A stretch of DNA of 64,000 bases from an uncultured Oscillospiraceae bacterium (GTDB lineage Bacteria > Bacillota > Clostridia > Oscillospirales > Ruminococcaceae), in the NCBI GenBank assembly GCA_949745795.1, contig CATKAZ010000096.1, positions 1 to 64,000 of the forward strand. The letters are read 5' to 3'. The notes under the pieces are model-generated. The model searched no databases. It was not told where the DNA came from and saw nothing but the letters and a program-made list of their open reading frames with translations. The translations under genes were made by a program, and so were the position numbers. Every line of letters starts with the position of its first letter. Within the stretch, counting starts at the first letter, position 1. This document shows positions 1 to 10,262 of this stretch, one piece after another.

Positions 1-247
1 AAACCTTAGAAAAACAAGGGTTGGTAAAGTTGTAAGCGACAAGATGGACAAAACTATCGTTGTTGCTATCGCTGACAATGTTAAACACCCGCTTTATAAG
101 AAGATCATCAAGCGTACAGTTAAGCTAAAGGCGCATGATGAAAATAACGAATGCCGTATAGGCGATCGTGTTGAAGTTATGGAAACACGTCCTTTGTCAA
201 AGGATAAGAGATGGCGTGTTACAAACATCATTGAAAGAGCTAAGTAA
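1..247 (+). CDS. rpsQ: 30S ribosomal protein S17 (5' end outside window)
   Basis: Primary 16S rRNA-binding protein of the small subunit. The reading frame is already open at the left edge (first full codon at base 2) and reads [14 protein letters not shown] before the internal Met at 44, which matches the usual S17 N-terminus, so the true start lies left of the window. The characteristic [14 protein letters not shown] and [18 protein letters not shown] segments are present. It is first in view of the S10/spc/alpha ribosomal operon and is followed by rplN. Confidence 0.96.
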   Translation, partial: NLRKTRVGKVVSDKMDKTIVVAIADNVKHPLYKKIIKRTVKLKAHDENNECRIGDRVEVMETRPLSKDKRWRVTNIIERAK

Positions 248-307
248 TTTAATATATAGACGAGGAAGCAGTTTTAAGCGGAACGCTTCTGAAAGGAGGA
301 ACTCGCT

Positions 308-676
308 GTGATACAAATGCAATCTTATATGAAGGTCGCTGACAACACCGGAGCCAAAGAGCTTATGTGTATCAGAGTTCTGGGCGGCACACGCAGAAGA
401 TATGCTAATATCGGTGATGTGGTAGTGGCATCCGTTAAGAAAGCAACACCCGGCGGCGTTGTTAAGAAGGGCGATGTTGTAAAGGCGGTTATCGTTCGTT
501 CAGCAAAGGGCCTTAGAAGAGAAGACGGCACATATATTCGTTTTGACGAAAACGCAGCCGTTATAATCAAGGAAGATAAGAACCCAAAGGGTACACGTAT
601 ATTTGGACCTGTAGCAAGAGAGCTTCGTGATAAGGAATACATGAAGATTTTAAGCCTTGCTCCGGAAGTATTATAA
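308..676 (+). CDS. rplN: 50S ribosomal protein L14
   Basis: 122 aa, the normal size for L14, which binds 23S rRNA and forms an intersubunit bridge. The start is a GTG preceded by a strong AAAGGAGGA ribosome-binding site at 292-300. The N-terminal [18 protein letters not shown] and the C-terminal [16 protein letters not shown] are typical. It lies between rpsQ and rplX, the canonical spc operon order. Confidence 0.97.
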   Translation: MIQMQSYMKVADNTGAKELMCIRVLGGTRRRYANIGDVVVASVKKATPGGVVKKGDVVKAVIVRSAKGLRREDGTYIRFDENAAVIIKEDKNPKGTRIFGPVARELRDKEYMKILSLAPEVL

Positions 677-689
677 TGGAGGTGTCATA

Positions 690-1055
690 ATGAGCAAATT
701 ACACGTTAAAACAGGTGACACAGTCGTTTTACTGACAGGTGACTACAAGGACAAATATGAAGAGGGCGGAAAGAGAAAGACCGGTAAGGTTTTGGAAGTA
801 AGCCCTAAGGAAGGCAAAGTTATCGTTGAGGGAATCAATATGATAACAAAGCATATGAAGCCTACAAGAATGGGACAGTCCGGCGGAATCATCAAGGCTG
901 AATCTCCTATTTACGCTTCAAAGGTACAGCTTGTTTGCCCAAAATGCGGAAAGCCTACAAGAGTTGGTCACGGTTTTGAAACTAAGACAAACGCAGCAGG
1001 CAAGGATAAGAAAATTCCTGTAAGAATCTGCAAGAAGTGCGGACACAATTTCTAA
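690..1055 (+). CDS. rplX: 50S ribosomal protein L24, zinc-ribbon form
   Basis: 121 aa L24, an assembly-initiating 23S rRNA-binding protein with a KOW-type N-terminal domain ([14 protein letters not shown]). The ATG at 690 is chosen over an in-frame start at 657 because the latter lies inside rplN, while 690 has a TGGAGGTG site just upstream and starts with the family's [10 protein letters not shown]. The C-terminus carries two Cys pairs (CPKCG and CKKCG), so this is probably a zinc-binding variant. Confidence 0.95.
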   Translation: MSKLHVKTGDTVVLLTGDYKDKYEEGGKRKTGKVLEVSPKEGKVIVEGINMITKHMKPTRMGQSGGIIKAESPIYASKVQLVCPKCGKPTRVGHGFETKTNAAGKDKKIPVRICKKCGHNF

Positions 1056-1071
1056 TAGAAGGAGAAACGAC

Positions 1072-1611
1072 ATGGCAAGATTAAAAGATTATTATGTTGA
1101 TACCGTAGCTCCTGCTTTGATGAAGAAATTCAATTACAAGAGCGTTATGGAAATTCCGAAGCTCGATAAAGTTATTGTCAACGTAGGTGCCGGCGAGGCT
1201 ATTTCAAACTCAAAGGTTATCGACGCTATTGTCAATGACATTACTCAGATTACCGGTCAGAAGCCTGTAATATGCAGAGCTAAGAAATCAGTAGCTAACT
1301 TTAAGCTTCGTGAAGGAATGCCGATCGGCGTTAAAGTTACACTGAGAAGAGAAAATATGTATGAATTCGTTGATAAGCTGTTTAATGTAGCATTTCCTCG
1401 TGTAAGAGACTTCAGAGGAATTAATCCTAATTCTTTTGACGGCAGAGGAAATTACTCAACAGGTATCAAGGAACAGCTTATTTTCCCTGAAATCGAGTAT
1501 GATAAGATTGACAAAGTCAGAGGTATGGATATAAATTTCATCACAACAGCTAAGACTGATGAAGAAGCAAAAGAGCTGCTCTCATTACTGGGCGCTCCGT
1601 TTGCTAAGTAA
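1072..1611 (+). CDS. rplE: 50S ribosomal protein L5
   Basis: 179 aa, full length. L5 binds 5S rRNA in the central protuberance and contacts P-site tRNA. Recognised by [20 protein letters not shown] at the start, the [20 protein letters not shown] segment and the [17 protein letters not shown] segment near the end. A GAAGGAGAAA site precedes the ATG. It sits in normal spc order between rplX and rpsN. Confidence 0.97.
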   Translation: MARLKDYYVDTVAPALMKKFNYKSVMEIPKLDKVIVNVGAGEAISNSKVIDAIVNDITQITGQKPVICRAKKSVANFKLREGMPIGVKVTLRRENMYEFVDKLFNVAFPRVRDFRGINPNSFDGRGNYSTGIKEQLIFPEIEYDKIDKVRGMDINFITTAKTDEEAKELLSLLGAPFAK

Positions 1612-1630
1612 TTAGGGAGGATTTTTTCAA

Positions 1631-1816
1631 ATGGCAAAAAAAGCGATGATTAATAAGCAGCAGAGAACTCCCAAGTATTCCACCAGAGCTTACAACAGAT
1701 GCAAAATCTGCGGCAGACCGCACGCATATTTAAGAAAGTTCGGCATTTGCCGTATCTGCTTCAGAGAGTTGGCTCATAAGGGTCAGATTCCTGGTGTAAA
1801 GAAGTCAAGCTGGTAA
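1631..1816 (+). CDS. rpsN: 30S ribosomal protein S14, zinc-binding type Z
   Basis: 61 aa, the short zinc-containing S14 of Gram-positive bacteria. The Cys4 knuckle is visible as CKICGRPH and CRICF, followed by the [17 protein letters not shown] tail. It binds the 3' domain of 16S rRNA. The gene lies between rplE and rpsH with an AGGGAGGA site upstream. Confidence 0.97.
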   Translation: MAKKAMINKQQRTPKYSTRAYNRCKICGRPHAYLRKFGICRICFRELAHKGQIPGVKKSSW

Positions 1817-1838
1817 AAATACAAAGGAGGTCATTGGC

Positions 1839-2237
1839 ATGCAGATTACTGATACTATAGCAGATTTACTGACAAGAATTCGTAATGCGAATTCTGCAAA
1901 GCACGCCACGGTTGACGTTCCTGCTTCAAATGTTAAGAAAGCTATCACACAGATTCTTGTTGATGAAGGATATGTAAAGGGCTTTCAGGTCATTGAGGAC
2001 GGCAAGCAGGGTGTTATAAGAATCACTCTGAAATACAGTGACGGCAAGTCACCTGTAATAACAGGTCTTCGCAGGGTTTCAAAACCGGGTTTACGTATTT
2101 ATTCAAGTTGTGAAGATATGCCTAAGGTTAGAAAGGGTCTCGGAATAGCGATCGTTTCTACATCAAAGGGAATCATGACAGATAAGAAGGCTCGTGAGCT
2201 TAATGTAGGCGGCGAGTTATTAGCATTCGTTTGGTAA
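1839..2237 (+). CDS. rpsH: 30S ribosomal protein S8
   Basis: 132 aa. S8 binds the central domain of 16S rRNA and in many bacteria represses the spc operon by binding its mRNA; no such site was looked for upstream because the operon start is outside the window. [18 protein letters not shown] at the start and [20 protein letters not shown] near the C-terminus are diagnostic. An AAAGGAGGT site lies 9-10 nt before the ATG. Confidence 0.97.
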   Translation: MQITDTIADLLTRIRNANSAKHATVDVPASNVKKAITQILVDEGYVKGFQVIEDGKQGVIRITLKYSDGKSPVITGLRRVSKPGLRIYSSCEDMPKVRKGLGIAIVSTSKGIMTDKKARELNVGGELLAFVW

Positions 2238-2250
2238 GGAGGACAGGGAA

Positions 2251-2796
2251 ATGTCACGTATAGGAAAAATGCCGATTAGTGTCCCTGCCGGAGTTGATGT
2301 TACAATCAGCGACAACGTTGTTACTGTTAAGGGTCCTAAGGGTACACTCACAAAAGAATTTTCAAGCTCAATGATTATTGAGAAAGGGGACGGAGTTATA
2401 ACAGTTGCTCGTCCTAATGAATTAAAGGTTAACAAGAGTCTTCACGGTCTTACAAGAACACTTATTTTCAACATGGTTGAAGGTGTTACAAACGGATATG
2501 CCAAAACTCTCGAAATCGAAGGTGTTGGATACCGTGCTGCAAAGCAGGGCAACAATCTTGTAATGAACTTGGGTTATTCACATCAGGTTATAATGCCTGA
2601 GATAGACGGAATTACAATTGATGTTCCGCAGCCTAACAAGATCGTAATTAACGGAATCGATAAGCAGATTGTAGGTCAGTTTGCTGCTGAAGTACGCGAA
2701 AAGCGTCCGCCTGAGCCATATAAGGGCAAGGGAATCAGATATGCCGGCGAAAGAATCATCCGTAAGGAAGGTAAGGCCGGTAAGGGCAAGAAGTAA
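2251..2796 (+). CDS. rplF: 50S ribosomal protein L6
   Basis: 181 aa, full length with the two duplicated RNA-binding halves of L6 ([17 protein letters not shown]; then [12 protein letters not shown] and the [17 protein letters not shown] signature near the C-terminus). It sits by the sarcin-ricin loop region of the 50S subunit. Preceded by AAGGAGGA and placed between rpsH and rplR as expected. Confidence 0.97.
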   Translation: MSRIGKMPISVPAGVDVTISDNVVTVKGPKGTLTKEFSSSMIIEKGDGVITVARPNELKVNKSLHGLTRTLIFNMVEGVTNGYAKTLEIEGVGYRAAKQGNNLVMNLGYSHQVIMPEIDGITIDVPQPNKIVINGIDKQIVGQFAAEVREKRPPEPYKGKGIRYAGERIIRKEGKAGKGKK

Positions 2797-2814
2797 TAAA
2801 GGAGTGAATTTGCA

Positions 2815-3174
2815 ATGATTAAAAAGGCTGATACAAAAAAAGCCAGAGCAAAAAGACATGCCAGAGTTCGTGCTAAGATTTCCGGTACTCCTGAACGTCC
2901 TCGCCTGAATGTATTCCGTTCGGCAAAGCATATATATGCACAGGTTATAGACGACGTAAACGGAGTAACACTCTGTTCCGCTTCAAGTATGGATAAGGAA
3001 TTTGAAGGAAACGGCGGAAACGTTGAAGGCGCACGTAAGGTTGGAGCAATGGTTGCTAAGCGCGCTGTTGAAAAGGGAATAGCTGAAGTTGTATTTGACA
3101 GAGGCGGCTTCCTTTATCACGGAAGAGTAAAAGAGCTTGCAGAAGGAGCTCGTGAAAACGGACTGAAGTTCTAA
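2815..3174 (+). CDS. rplR: 50S ribosomal protein L18
   Basis: 119 aa 5S rRNA-binding protein. The basic N-terminal arm ([20 protein letters not shown]) and the [20 protein letters not shown] and [20 protein letters not shown] segments identify it. Normal spc position between rplF and rpsE, with a TAAAGGAGTGA site upstream. Confidence 0.96.
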   Translation: MIKKADTKKARAKRHARVRAKISGTPERPRLNVFRSAKHIYAQVIDDVNGVTLCSASSMDKEFEGNGGNVEGARKVGAMVAKRAVEKGIAEVVFDRGGFLYHGRVKELAEGARENGLKF

Positions 3175-3190
3175 GAAGGAGGTTATACTT

Positions 3191-3691
3191 TTGGCTAATA
3201 TAGATGCAAAAGCATTGGAGCTTTCCGAAAAGGTTGTTTCTATAAACAGAGTTTCTAAAACAGTTAAGGGCGGACGTATTCTGAAGTTTGCAGCTCTTGT
3301 TGTAGTAGGAGACGGAAACGGCACAGTAGGCTTTGGTCTGGGTAAATCAGGCGAAGTTCCTGACGCAATCCGCAAGGGTATTGAAGACGCTAAGAAGAAT
3401 CTTGTTAAGATTCCAATGTACGGCACAACAATTCCTCACGAAATTATCGGTGCATTCGGCGCCGGCAGAGTTCTTATGAAGCCTGCTGCTCCCGGTACCG
3501 GTGTTATTGCCGGCGGTCCGGTTCGTGCGGTAATTGAAATGGCTGGTATCAAGGATATCAGAACAAAGTCTCTTAGATCAAACAACCCATGCAACGTTGT
3601 AAGAGCTACAATAAACGGACTTATGTCATGCTCAACAGCAAAGGAAGTTGCTGAAAAGAGAGGCAAGTCTATAAAAGAAATTTTAGGTTAA
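3191..3691 (+). CDS. rpsE: 30S ribosomal protein S5
   Basis: 166 aa. S5 helps form the mRNA entry channel and affects decoding accuracy. The start is a TTG at 3191, placed about 9 nt after a GAAGGAGG site that overlaps the rplR end. Signatures seen are [20 protein letters not shown] and the C-terminal-domain motif [19 protein letters not shown]. It is one of several TTG-initiated genes in this operon. Confidence 0.96.
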   Translation: MANIDAKALELSEKVVSINRVSKTVKGGRILKFAALVVVGDGNGTVGFGLGKSGEVPDAIRKGIEDAKKNLVKIPMYGTTIPHEIIGAFGAGRVLMKPAAPGTGVIAGGPVRAVIEMAGIKDIRTKSLRSNNPCNVVRATINGLMSCSTAKEVAEKRGKSIKEILG

Positions 3692-3704
3692 GGAGTGGGC
3701 TAAA

Positions 3705-3881
3705 ATGGCAAAGCAGATTAAGCTTGTTAAAAGTCTTATAGGAAGAAAAAGCGACCAGATTGCTACTGCTCATTCTCTTGGTCTTAAGAAAATCGGTCAG
3801 GTTGTCGTTCAGCCTGATAATGAGCAGACAAACGGTAAAATAAAGAAAATTTCTCATCTTGTAGAGGTTTCGGAAGCATAA
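3705..3881 (+). CDS. rpmD: 50S ribosomal protein L30
   Basis: 58-aa gene, read directly from the sequence. The protein starts [20 protein letters not shown] and contains the L30 [15 protein letters not shown] core. It begins after a TAAGGAGTG site overlapping the rpsE stop. It sits in canonical position between rpsE and rplO. L30 is a small, non-essential 50S protein. Confidence 0.95.
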   Translation: MAKQIKLVKSLIGRKSDQIATAHSLGLKKIGQVVVQPDNEQTNGKIKKISHLVEVSEA

Positions 3882-3900
3882 GCTAAGGAGGTGCAATGTA

Positions 3901-4341
3901 ATGAAGTTACACGAATTATCACCGGCACCAGGCTCTGTTGCTGAACGTAAGCGTATCGGCAGAGGTCACGGTTCAGGTAACGGCAAAACAGCCGGCAAGG
4001 GTCATAAGGGACAGAATGCACGTTCCGGCGGCGGCGTAAGAATCGGATTTGAAGGCGGACAGATGCCGCTGACAAGAAGAATCCCAAAGAGAGGATTCAA
4101 CAATATTTTTGCTAAGAAATATTCAATCGTAAATGTTTCTGACCTTAGTAAATTTGTTGACGGAACAGTTGTTGACACAGAAATGCTGATCGCTTCCGGT
4201 CTGATCAAGAAGGAAAACGATGGTGTTAAGGTTCTCGGAAACGGTGAACTTACAGCAAAAATAACAGTTAAGGCTGCTAAATTCTCTCAGAGCGCAATCG
4301 AAAAAATTGAAAAGGCTGGCGGGAAAGCAGAGGTGATTTAA
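3901..4341 (+). CDS. rplO: 50S ribosomal protein L15
   Basis: 146 aa, with the glycine- and arginine-rich N-terminal extension that threads into 23S rRNA ([20 protein letters not shown]) and a globular C-terminal domain. [13 protein letters not shown] is the classic start. Preceded by AAGGAGGT. The stop abuts the secY start, as is common at this junction. Confidence 0.97.
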   Translation: MKLHELSPAPGSVAERKRIGRGHGSGNGKTAGKGHKGQNARSGGGVRIGFEGGQMPLTRRIPKRGFNNIFAKKYSIVNVSDLSKFVDGTVVDTEMLIASGLIKKENDGVKVLGNGELTAKITVKAAKFSQSAIEKIEKAGGKAEVI

Positions 4342-4342
4342 T

Positions 4343-5662
4343 GTGTTCGAAACAATAAGAAACGCATGGAAAGTTGCGGAAATTCGTAAAAAGCTTTTGT
4401 ACACATTATTCATCGTTATCGTATTCAGATTCGGAAGTGCGTTAACTGTTCCGTTTCTGTCATTGTCAAAGGTTCAGGAATGGATGAGTACCAATGCTAC
4501 AGGCGGTAACTTCCTGGAATATCTGAACGTTTTGACAGGTGGTGCGTTGTCTAAGGCAACAATATTTTCCTTGTCAATCACACCTTATATTAACGCATCC
4601 ATTATTATACAGCTTCTGACATATGCTTTACCTCCTCTTGAACGGCTTCAGAGCGAGGGCGAAACAGGCAGAAAAAAATTGAATCAGATTACTGCATTTG
4701 TAGCGTTGGGTCTGTCAATATTTATGTCAATAGCTTATTATTTCACACTGAAAAATATGGGTGCTGTAAATTATACAACAGGTTTTGAGGGTACATTTGC
4801 AGCTGTTGTTATTACAAGCTGCTTTGTTGCCGGAGCAATGCTGGTTGTATGGATGGGTAACAGAATCAATGATAAAGGTATCGGAAACGGTATTTCTATG
4901 ATACTTTTTGCCGGTATCGTTGCAAGATTTCCTACAGATGTCGGTACACTTGTTACACTTACAAAAGATAACCCGTCCAAATATTTATTTATTTCAATCG
5001 CAATTGCCGCAGTGTTTATTATTATGATCGGTTTTGTTGTGTTTATGAACGAATCCGAGAGAAGAATTCCTATTCAGTATGCTAAGCGTGTTGTAGGAAG
5101 AAAACAGTACGGCGGTCAAAGTACACATATTCCTGTTAAGGTTTGTATGAGCGGAGTTATGCCGATCATATTTGCTATGTCATTTATGTCATTGCCAAGT
5201 ACAATAGGAATGTTCAAGGGTCCTTATGCAAGTCCGGATGGTTTCTGGCAGCGTTTTTATAATGGATTCCTGGACTTTTTCAGTACTCAGTCATGGTCAT
5301 ATGGAATATTGTATTTTATATTGATTATTGCATTTAACTATTTCTATGTTTCAATGCAGTATAATCCAATAGAAATTGCAAATCAGTTAAGACAAAATAA
5401 TGGAGGAATTCCTGGTATCAGACCCGGTAAGCCTACATCTGATTATATTCAGAGAGTTCTTTCGAAAATCACATTGGTCGGCGCTTTCTTCTTGGGTATT
5501 ATTGCAATCTTCCCGATTGTATTGGGTATATTTGACAATAATTTGAGAAGCCTTTCAATGGGTGGTACTACAATGCTTATCGTTGTAAGCGTTGCTTTGG
5601 AAACGGTTCGTACATTGGAATCACAAATGATGATGCGTCATCATAAGGGATTCCTTGAATAA
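4343..5662 (+). CDS. secY: Preprotein translocase subunit SecY
   Basis: 439 aa, ten predicted membrane spans, forming the protein-conducting channel of the Sec translocon in the cytoplasmic membrane. The start is a GTG one base after the rplO stop; the AGGTGATT before it is a weak ribosome-binding site, which suggests coupling to rplO. Family signatures include the plug-region segment SITPYINASIIIQLLTYA, the cytoplasmic loop RRIPIQYAKRVVG and the C-terminal NNGGIPGIRPGKPTSDYI. Its position before adk and map is the usual spc-operon arrangement. Confidence 0.97.
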   Translation: MFETIRNAWKVAEIRKKLLYTLFIVIVFRFGSALTVPFLSLSKVQEWMSTNATGGNFLEYLNVLTGGALSKATIFSLSITPYINASIIIQLLTYALPPLERLQSEGETGRKKLNQITAFVALGLSIFMSIAYYFTLKNMGAVNYTTGFEGTFAAVVITSCFVAGAMLVVWMGNRINDKGIGNGISMILFAGIVARFPTDVGTLVTLTKDNPSKYLFISIAIAAVFIIMIGFVVFMNESERRIPIQYAKRVVGRKQYGGQSTHIPVKVCMSGVMPIIFAMSFMSLPSTIGMFKGPYASPDGFWQRFYNGFLDFFSTQSWSYGILYFILIIAFNYFYVSMQYNPIEIANQLRQNNGGIPGIRPGKPTSDYIQRVLSKITLVGAFFLGIIAIFPIVLGIFDNNLRSLSMGGTTMLIVVSVALETVRTLESQMMMRHHKGFLE

Positions 5663-5673
5663 GGAGGTCCGGT

Positions 5674-6306
5674 ATGAATTTAATTTTATTAGGCGCTCCC
5701 GGTGCCGGTAAGGGTACTCAGGCGGAGGTTATTTCTGACGCATTGAAAATCCCGCAGATTTCTACAGGAAATATACTGCGTGAAGCTGTTAAAAACGGCA
5801 CAGAATACGGTCTTAAAGCAAAGGCTGCAATGGATAGCGGTTCTTTGGTATCCGATGACGTTGTAATCGGTATATTAAAAGACAGAATTGCTGAGGATGA
5901 CTGTAAAAACGGTTTTATTCTTGACGGATTTCCGAGAACAGTTCCTCAGGCAGAAGCCCTCGACAGTATGGGTGTAAATATTGATAAAGTTATCGAAATT
6001 TATGTTCCGGATGAAACTATTCAGCAGAGATTATCCGGCAGAAGAGTATGTGAAAGCTGCGGCGCTTCATATCATACTGAATTTAAACCTACAAAGGCTG
6101 AAGGAAAATGTGACAAGTGCGGCGGAAATACTGTTCAGCGTAAGGATGACCATCCGGAAACAGTTATTGAGCGATTAAAGGTTTATCATGAACAGACAGC
6201 TCCATTAAAAGACTTTTATGCAAAACAAGGAAAGCTTGAAACAGTAGTCGGTCAGGACGATGTTGCTGATACATCAAAGCTGACTCTGAAAGCAGTTGGA
6301 GCGTAA
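5674..6306 (+). CDS. adk: Adenylate kinase, zinc-LID type
   Basis: 210 aa cytoplasmic enzyme catalysing ATP + AMP to 2 ADP. The P-loop GAPGAGKGTQ is at residues 7-16 and the FPRT motif is present. The LID domain carries four cysteines (CESC and CDKC), the structural zinc-binding form common in Gram-positive bacteria. AAGGAGGTC precedes the ATG. The gene lies 11 bases after secY and overlaps the alternative map start. Confidence 0.97.
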   Translation: MNLILLGAPGAGKGTQAEVISDALKIPQISTGNILREAVKNGTEYGLKAKAAMDSGSLVSDDVVIGILKDRIAEDDCKNGFILDGFPRTVPQAEALDSMGVNIDKVIEIYVPDETIQQRLSGRRVCESCGASYHTEFKPTKAEGKCDKCGGNTVQRKDDHPETVIERLKVYHEQTAPLKDFYAKQGKLETVVGQDDVADTSKLTLKAVGA

Positions 6307-6307
6307 A

Positions 6308-7057
6308 ATGGTAAGCATAAAATCTTCTACAGATTTAGCTAAGATGCGTGAAGCCGGTTTGATAGCCGGCAGAGCATTGAAGCTTGCAGGTGAATCTATT
6401 AAGCCCGGCATGACTACAAAGGCACTTGACAAAATAATTCATGATTACATTGTAGGCTGCGGAGCTAAACCTTCGTTTCTGAATTACGGCGGATTTCCGG
6501 CAAGCGCCTGCATTTCAATCAACAATGAAGTAATTCATGGGATTCCGGTTCACAAAAGAAGAATTGCCGAAGGGGATATAGTAAGCGTTGACGTAGGCGC
6601 TTATTATAATGGTTTCCATGGCGATACGTGTGCAACGTTTCCGGTAGGAAAGGTTTCAGATGAGGCTAAGGCTCTTCTTGAGGTTACAGAACAAAGCCTT
6701 TATGAAGGCATTGCAGCTGCTAAGGTCGGCGCAAGACTAGGCGATGTATGTCATGCAGTTGAAGAATACTGTGCTTCCAGAGGATACGGTATTGTCAGAA
6801 ACTATTGCGGTCACGGAATAGGCCGTGAGCTTCATGAATCTCCGGAGGTTCCGAATTACGGCAAGCCCGGTCATGGTCCGAGATTGATATCGGGAATGAC
6901 GTTTTGTATCGAACCTATGATCAATGTAAAAGGCGATAATGTCAGAGTTCTTAAGGACGGTTGGACAGTAGTAACGGCAAACGGATCGTTGTCAGCTCAT
7001 TTTGAGCATGCAATTGCAATTACACCTGACGGTCCTGTAATACTGACCAAACCGTGA
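6308..7057 (+). CDS. map: Methionine aminopeptidase, type I
   Basis: 249 aa, removes the initiator Met from new proteins. The metal ligands of the pita-bread fold can be picked out: Asp in SVDVGAYYNGFHGDTC (two Asp), His in CGHGIGRELHE, Glu in FCIEPM and Glu in HFEHAIAIT, with the substrate His in NEVIHGIP. The ATG at 6308 is preferred because of the TTGGAG just upstream; an in-frame TTG at 6296 overlapping the adk end is the alternative. Confidence 0.96.
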   Translation: MVSIKSSTDLAKMREAGLIAGRALKLAGESIKPGMTTKALDKIIHDYIVGCGAKPSFLNYGGFPASACISINNEVIHGIPVHKRRIAEGDIVSVDVGAYYNGFHGDTCATFPVGKVSDEAKALLEVTEQSLYEGIAAAKVGARLGDVCHAVEEYCASRGYGIVRNYCGHGIGRELHESPEVPNYGKPGHGPRLISGMTFCIEPMINVKGDNVRVLKDGWTVVTANGSLSAHFEHAIAITPDGPVILTKP

Positions 7058-7335
7058 CGGAGAGAAAAGTGAAAATTGAAAATGGCAGTGTTGTGAAAGC
7101 AACAGCCGGACGGGAAAAGGGTAGTTATTATGTGATAACAGAAATGAAAGAAAATTATGTTTTTATTGCGGACGGCAAAAGGCGTAAGCTTTCATTACCC
7201 AAACGAAAGAATCAGAAACATGTTAAATTCACCGATAATGTTATCGAATTGAATGATATGACCGATAAGAAGCTTAGAAATGTGCTTGGCAGATATGCTG
7301 CTGCGCACACCGTAACCGATATGGGGAGGTATTAA
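7054..7335 (+). CDS. KOW-domain RNA-binding protein (L14e-like)
   Basis: 93 aa small basic protein. The GTG start overlaps the map stop (GTGA), suggesting coupled translation. An N-terminal KOW motif ([18 protein letters not shown]) is followed by a lysine- and arginine-rich segment, [16 protein letters not shown]. Proteins of this kind commonly sit between map and infA in Clostridia and are annotated as KOW or ribosomal L14e-like; their exact role is not established. An in-frame GTG at 7069 could also be the start. Confidence 0.85.
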   Translation: MTERKVKIENGSVVKATAGREKGSYYVITEMKENYVFIADGKRRKLSLPKRKNQKHVKFTDNVIELNDMTDKKLRNVLGRYAAAHTVTDMGRY

Positions 7336-7337
7336 TT

Positions 7338-7556
7338 TTGTCTAAGGAAGATGTAATTGAATTAGAGGGCGTTGTTGAAGAGGCTTTGCCTAATGCAATG
7401 TTCAGAGTAAAGCTGCCGAACGACCACATAATTCTTGCACATGTATCAGGTAAGCTGAGAATGAATTATATTCGTATTGTTCCCGGCGATAAGGTAACGG
7501 TTGAAATGTCGCCTTATGACCTGACTAAGGGCAGAATCACTTGGAGAGCTAAATAA
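7338..7556 (+). CDS. infA: Translation initiation factor IF-1
   Basis: 72 aa OB-fold protein that binds the 30S A site during initiation. The start is TTG at 7338 behind a GGGGAGGT site. The sequence [18 protein letters not shown], then [20 protein letters not shown], then GRITWRAK is an unambiguous IF-1. Position between map/KOW and rpmJ is standard. Confidence 0.97.
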   Translation: MSKEDVIELEGVVEEALPNAMFRVKLPNDHIILAHVSGKLRMNYIRIVPGDKVTVEMSPYDLTKGRITWRAK

Positions 7557-7601
7557 AGTTCTAAAAAAACCTGAGGCGTTGTGAAAATAATGCTTCTGTA
7601 A

Positions 7602-7736
<135 letters not shown>

Positions 7737-7775
7737 TACGCCTGACATCTTAATTAACGGAGGTGCTATTAATTA

Positions 7776-8144
7776 ATGGCAAGAATTGCTGGTATTGACC
7801 TGCCAAAGGATAAGAGAGTTGAAATCGGCTTAACTTATATTTACGGCATCGGTCGTCAGACTGCTACAACAATCCTTAAGGAAACCGGCGTTAATCCGGA
7901 TACAAGAGTAAAGGATCTTTCAGAAGAAGATGTAGCAAAACTGCGTGATTATATTGATAAAAACTGTAATGTTGAAGGCGATCTCAGAAGAGAAATCGCA
8001 TTGAACATTAAGAGACTTGTAGAAATCGGCTGCTACAGAGGCGTTCGTCATCGTAAGGGTCTTCCTGTTAGAGGACAGAGAACAAAGACAAACGCAAGAA
8101 CCCGTAAGGGACCTGTTAAGACGATCGCTAACAAGAAGAAGTAA
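7776..8144 (+). CDS. rpsM: 30S ribosomal protein S13
   Basis: 122 aa. S13 sits in the head of the 30S subunit and contacts P-site tRNA and L5. [20 protein letters not shown], the helix-hairpin-helix [10 protein letters not shown] and the basic tail [20 protein letters not shown] are diagnostic. Preceded by ACGGAGGTG. Confidence 0.97.
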   Translation: MARIAGIDLPKDKRVEIGLTYIYGIGRQTATTILKETGVNPDTRVKDLSEEDVAKLRDYIDKNCNVEGDLRREIALNIKRLVEIGCYRGVRHRKGLPVRGQRTKTNARTRKGPVKTIANKKK

Positions 8145-8158
8145 GGAGGGCATGAGCA

Positions 8159-8560
8159 TTGGCACAGCAGAAACCTAGAAAAGTTGCTATCAGAAGACGC
8201 AGAGAGCGTAAAAACATTGAAAGCGGCGCTGTTCATATCCAGTCCACTTTTAATAATACGATTGTAACAATTACAGATACACAGGGTAACGCTATTTCAT
8301 GGGCAAGTGCAGGCGGACTTGGTTTCAGAGGTTCAAGAAAGTCTACACCGTTTGCAGCGCAGACAGCAGCTGAAACAGCAGCTAAGGCAGCTATGGAACA
8401 TGGCCTTAAGAGCGTAGAGGTTTACGTTAAGGGACCGGGTTCAGGACGTGAAGCTGCAATCAGAGCATTGCAGACAGTTGGTCTTGAAGTTAAGATGATC
8501 AAAGACGTAACCCCAATTCCACACAATGGATGCCGTCCTCCAAAGAGAAGACGTGTCTAA
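8159..8560 (+). CDS. rpsK: 30S ribosomal protein S11
   Basis: 133 aa platform protein of the 30S subunit. The TTG start at 8159 follows an AAGGAGGG site. [18 protein letters not shown] and the C-terminal [17 protein letters not shown] are classic S11. Standard order rpsM-rpsK-rpsD. Confidence 0.97.
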   Translation: MAQQKPRKVAIRRRRERKNIESGAVHIQSTFNNTIVTITDTQGNAISWASAGGLGFRGSRKSTPFAAQTAAETAAKAAMEHGLKSVEVYVKGPGSGREAAIRALQTVGLEVKMIKDVTPIPHNGCRPPKRRRV

Positions 8561-8581
8561 TTTACAGGAGGTGCAAAAAAG

Positions 8582-9178
8582 TTGGCTATTAATAGAGAAC
8601 CTATTCTCAAGAGATGCAGATATCTGGGAATCAGCCCGGCAGTTATGGGTATTTCCAAGGAAAGCAACCGTAATCCTAATGCAAATAAGAGAAAGAAAGT
8701 TTCAGAATACGGCATGCAGCTGAAGGAAAAGCAGAAGCTTAAATTCATCTACGGTGTTCTGGAAAAGCCTTTCTATCACTATTTTGAAATTGCTGAAAAA
8801 ATGGAAGGCAAGGCCGGTGAAAACCTGATTACTATTCTTGAATCACGTCTTGATAACGTTGTATTCAGAATGGGTATGGCTCTTACAAGAAGAGAATCAA
8901 GACAGCTTGTTTCTCACGGACATTTCATGGTAAATGGCCAGAAGGTTGATATTCCTTCATATAGAGTAAAAGTCGGCGATGTTATAGAGCTTTGCGAAAA
9001 AAGCAAAAAGAGCGACAAATTCAAAGATGTTGCAGAAGCAACTAAGGGCAGAGTAGTTCCGCTTTGGCTTGAGGCTAACAGAGATGCGGCAACAGCTAAG
9101 ATTGTTCGTATGCCTGTTAAGGATGATCTTGACTATGAGGTTGAAGAAACATTCATCGTCGAATTGTACTCAAAATAA
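8582..9178 (+). CDS. rpsD: 30S ribosomal protein S4
   Basis: 198 aa primary 16S rRNA-binding protein, which in some bacteria also represses the alpha operon. The TTG start at 8582 follows ACAGGAGGTG. The S4 RNA-binding domain is clear (ESRLDNVVFRMGMALTRRES, then QLVSHGHFMVNGQKVDIPSY). The N-terminus lacks the four-Cys zinc knuckle of the S4 C+ form, so this is a C- type. Confidence 0.96.
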   Translation: MAINREPILKRCRYLGISPAVMGISKESNRNPNANKRKKVSEYGMQLKEKQKLKFIYGVLEKPFYHYFEIAEKMEGKAGENLITILESRLDNVVFRMGMALTRRESRQLVSHGHFMVNGQKVDIPSYRVKVGDVIELCEKSKKSDKFKDVAEATKGRVVPLWLEANRDAATAKIVRMPVKDDLDYEVEETFIVELYSK

Positions 9179-9247
9179 TAATTATATTATTATTGGCCTG
9201 TTGATTTATATAGAGATAAAAAGTGATTGCGAAATAGGAGGGTTCTT

Positions 9248-10204
9248 ATGCTTGAAAAAATCGTAAAGCCGGAAATTGATACTGTTGAACTCAGAAGTGA
9301 CGGAAAATACGGTAAATTCGTTTTAGCCCCGCTGGAACGTGGTTATGGTATCACATTAGGTAACAGTCTAAGACGAGTATTGCTCTCCTCGCTGCCCGGT
9401 GTAGCAGTCAATTCGGTGAAAATAGACGGTGTTCATCATGAGTTGTCAACAATTCCGGGTGTAAAAGAGGATGTTACTGAGATTATCCTTGCAATTAAAG
9501 GTCTTACAGCAAAGCTTTACGGCGAAGGCCCTAAAACCGTTTATATCGAAGCCGAAGGTGAATGTGAAGTAACTGCCGGTGACATCAAAACAGATTCTGA
9601 GGTCAATATACTTGATCCGGGAATGCATATTGCAACTCTCGGCAAGGATGCAAAGCTTTACATGGAGATAACAATCGACCGCGGAAGAGGTTATGTTTCT
9701 GCTGAACGTAATAAGCAGCAGATGGGAAATATGCCTATTGATGTTATTGCAGTTGACAGTATTTATACTCCTGTTTTGAAGGTTAATTATAAGGTCGAAG
9801 ACACTCGTCTCGGTCAGGTAACTGATTTTGATAAGCTGACAATAGAGGTATGGACAGATGGTACAATCTCTGCAAAGGAAGCTTTGTCACAGGCAGCCAA
9901 TCTCCTCAACGAGCATCTGAAGCTGTTTATTGATTTGTCAGAAGAATCGGTAATAGCAGAAGTATTAGTCGAACAGACAGATAAAGGTAAGGAAAAGATC
10001 CTTGAGATGACCATTGAGGAACTTGACTTATCAGTACGTTCATTCAATTGTCTGAAGCGTGCTGGAATTAATACCGTTGATGACTTGATTAATAAGTCTG
10101 AAGAAGAAATGATGAAGGTTAGAAACCTTGGTAAGAAATCCTTTGATGAGGTCAAAGAAAAGCTTCAATCACTTGGTTTTGATCTGAGTTCAGAAGAGGA
10201 ATAA
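9248..10204 (+). CDS. rpoA: RNA polymerase subunit alpha
   Basis: 318 aa. The N-terminal domain drives dimerisation and assembly ([20 protein letters not shown]) and the C-terminal domain, from about residue 245, binds UP elements and activators ([20 protein letters not shown]). The ATG at 9248 is chosen because AGGAGGG lies at 9236-9242; an in-frame TTG upstream overlaps that site. It is placed between rpsD and rplQ as usual. Confidence 0.97.
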   Translation: MLEKIVKPEIDTVELRSDGKYGKFVLAPLERGYGITLGNSLRRVLLSSLPGVAVNSVKIDGVHHELSTIPGVKEDVTEIILAIKGLTAKLYGEGPKTVYIEAEGECEVTAGDIKTDSEVNILDPGMHIATLGKDAKLYMEITIDRGRGYVSAERNKQQMGNMPIDVIAVDSIYTPVLKVNYKVEDTRLGQVTDFDKLTIEVWTDGTISAKEALSQAANLLNEHLKLFIDLSEESVIAEVLVEQTDKGKEKILEMTIEELDLSVRSFNCLKRAGINTVDDLINKSEEEMMKVRNLGKKSFDEVKEKLQSLGFDLSSEEE

Positions 10205-10262
10205 AAATGCAGAAGCTATATTTAAAAATTGTTTTCTGTAATTTGTAAAGGAGTGAATAACG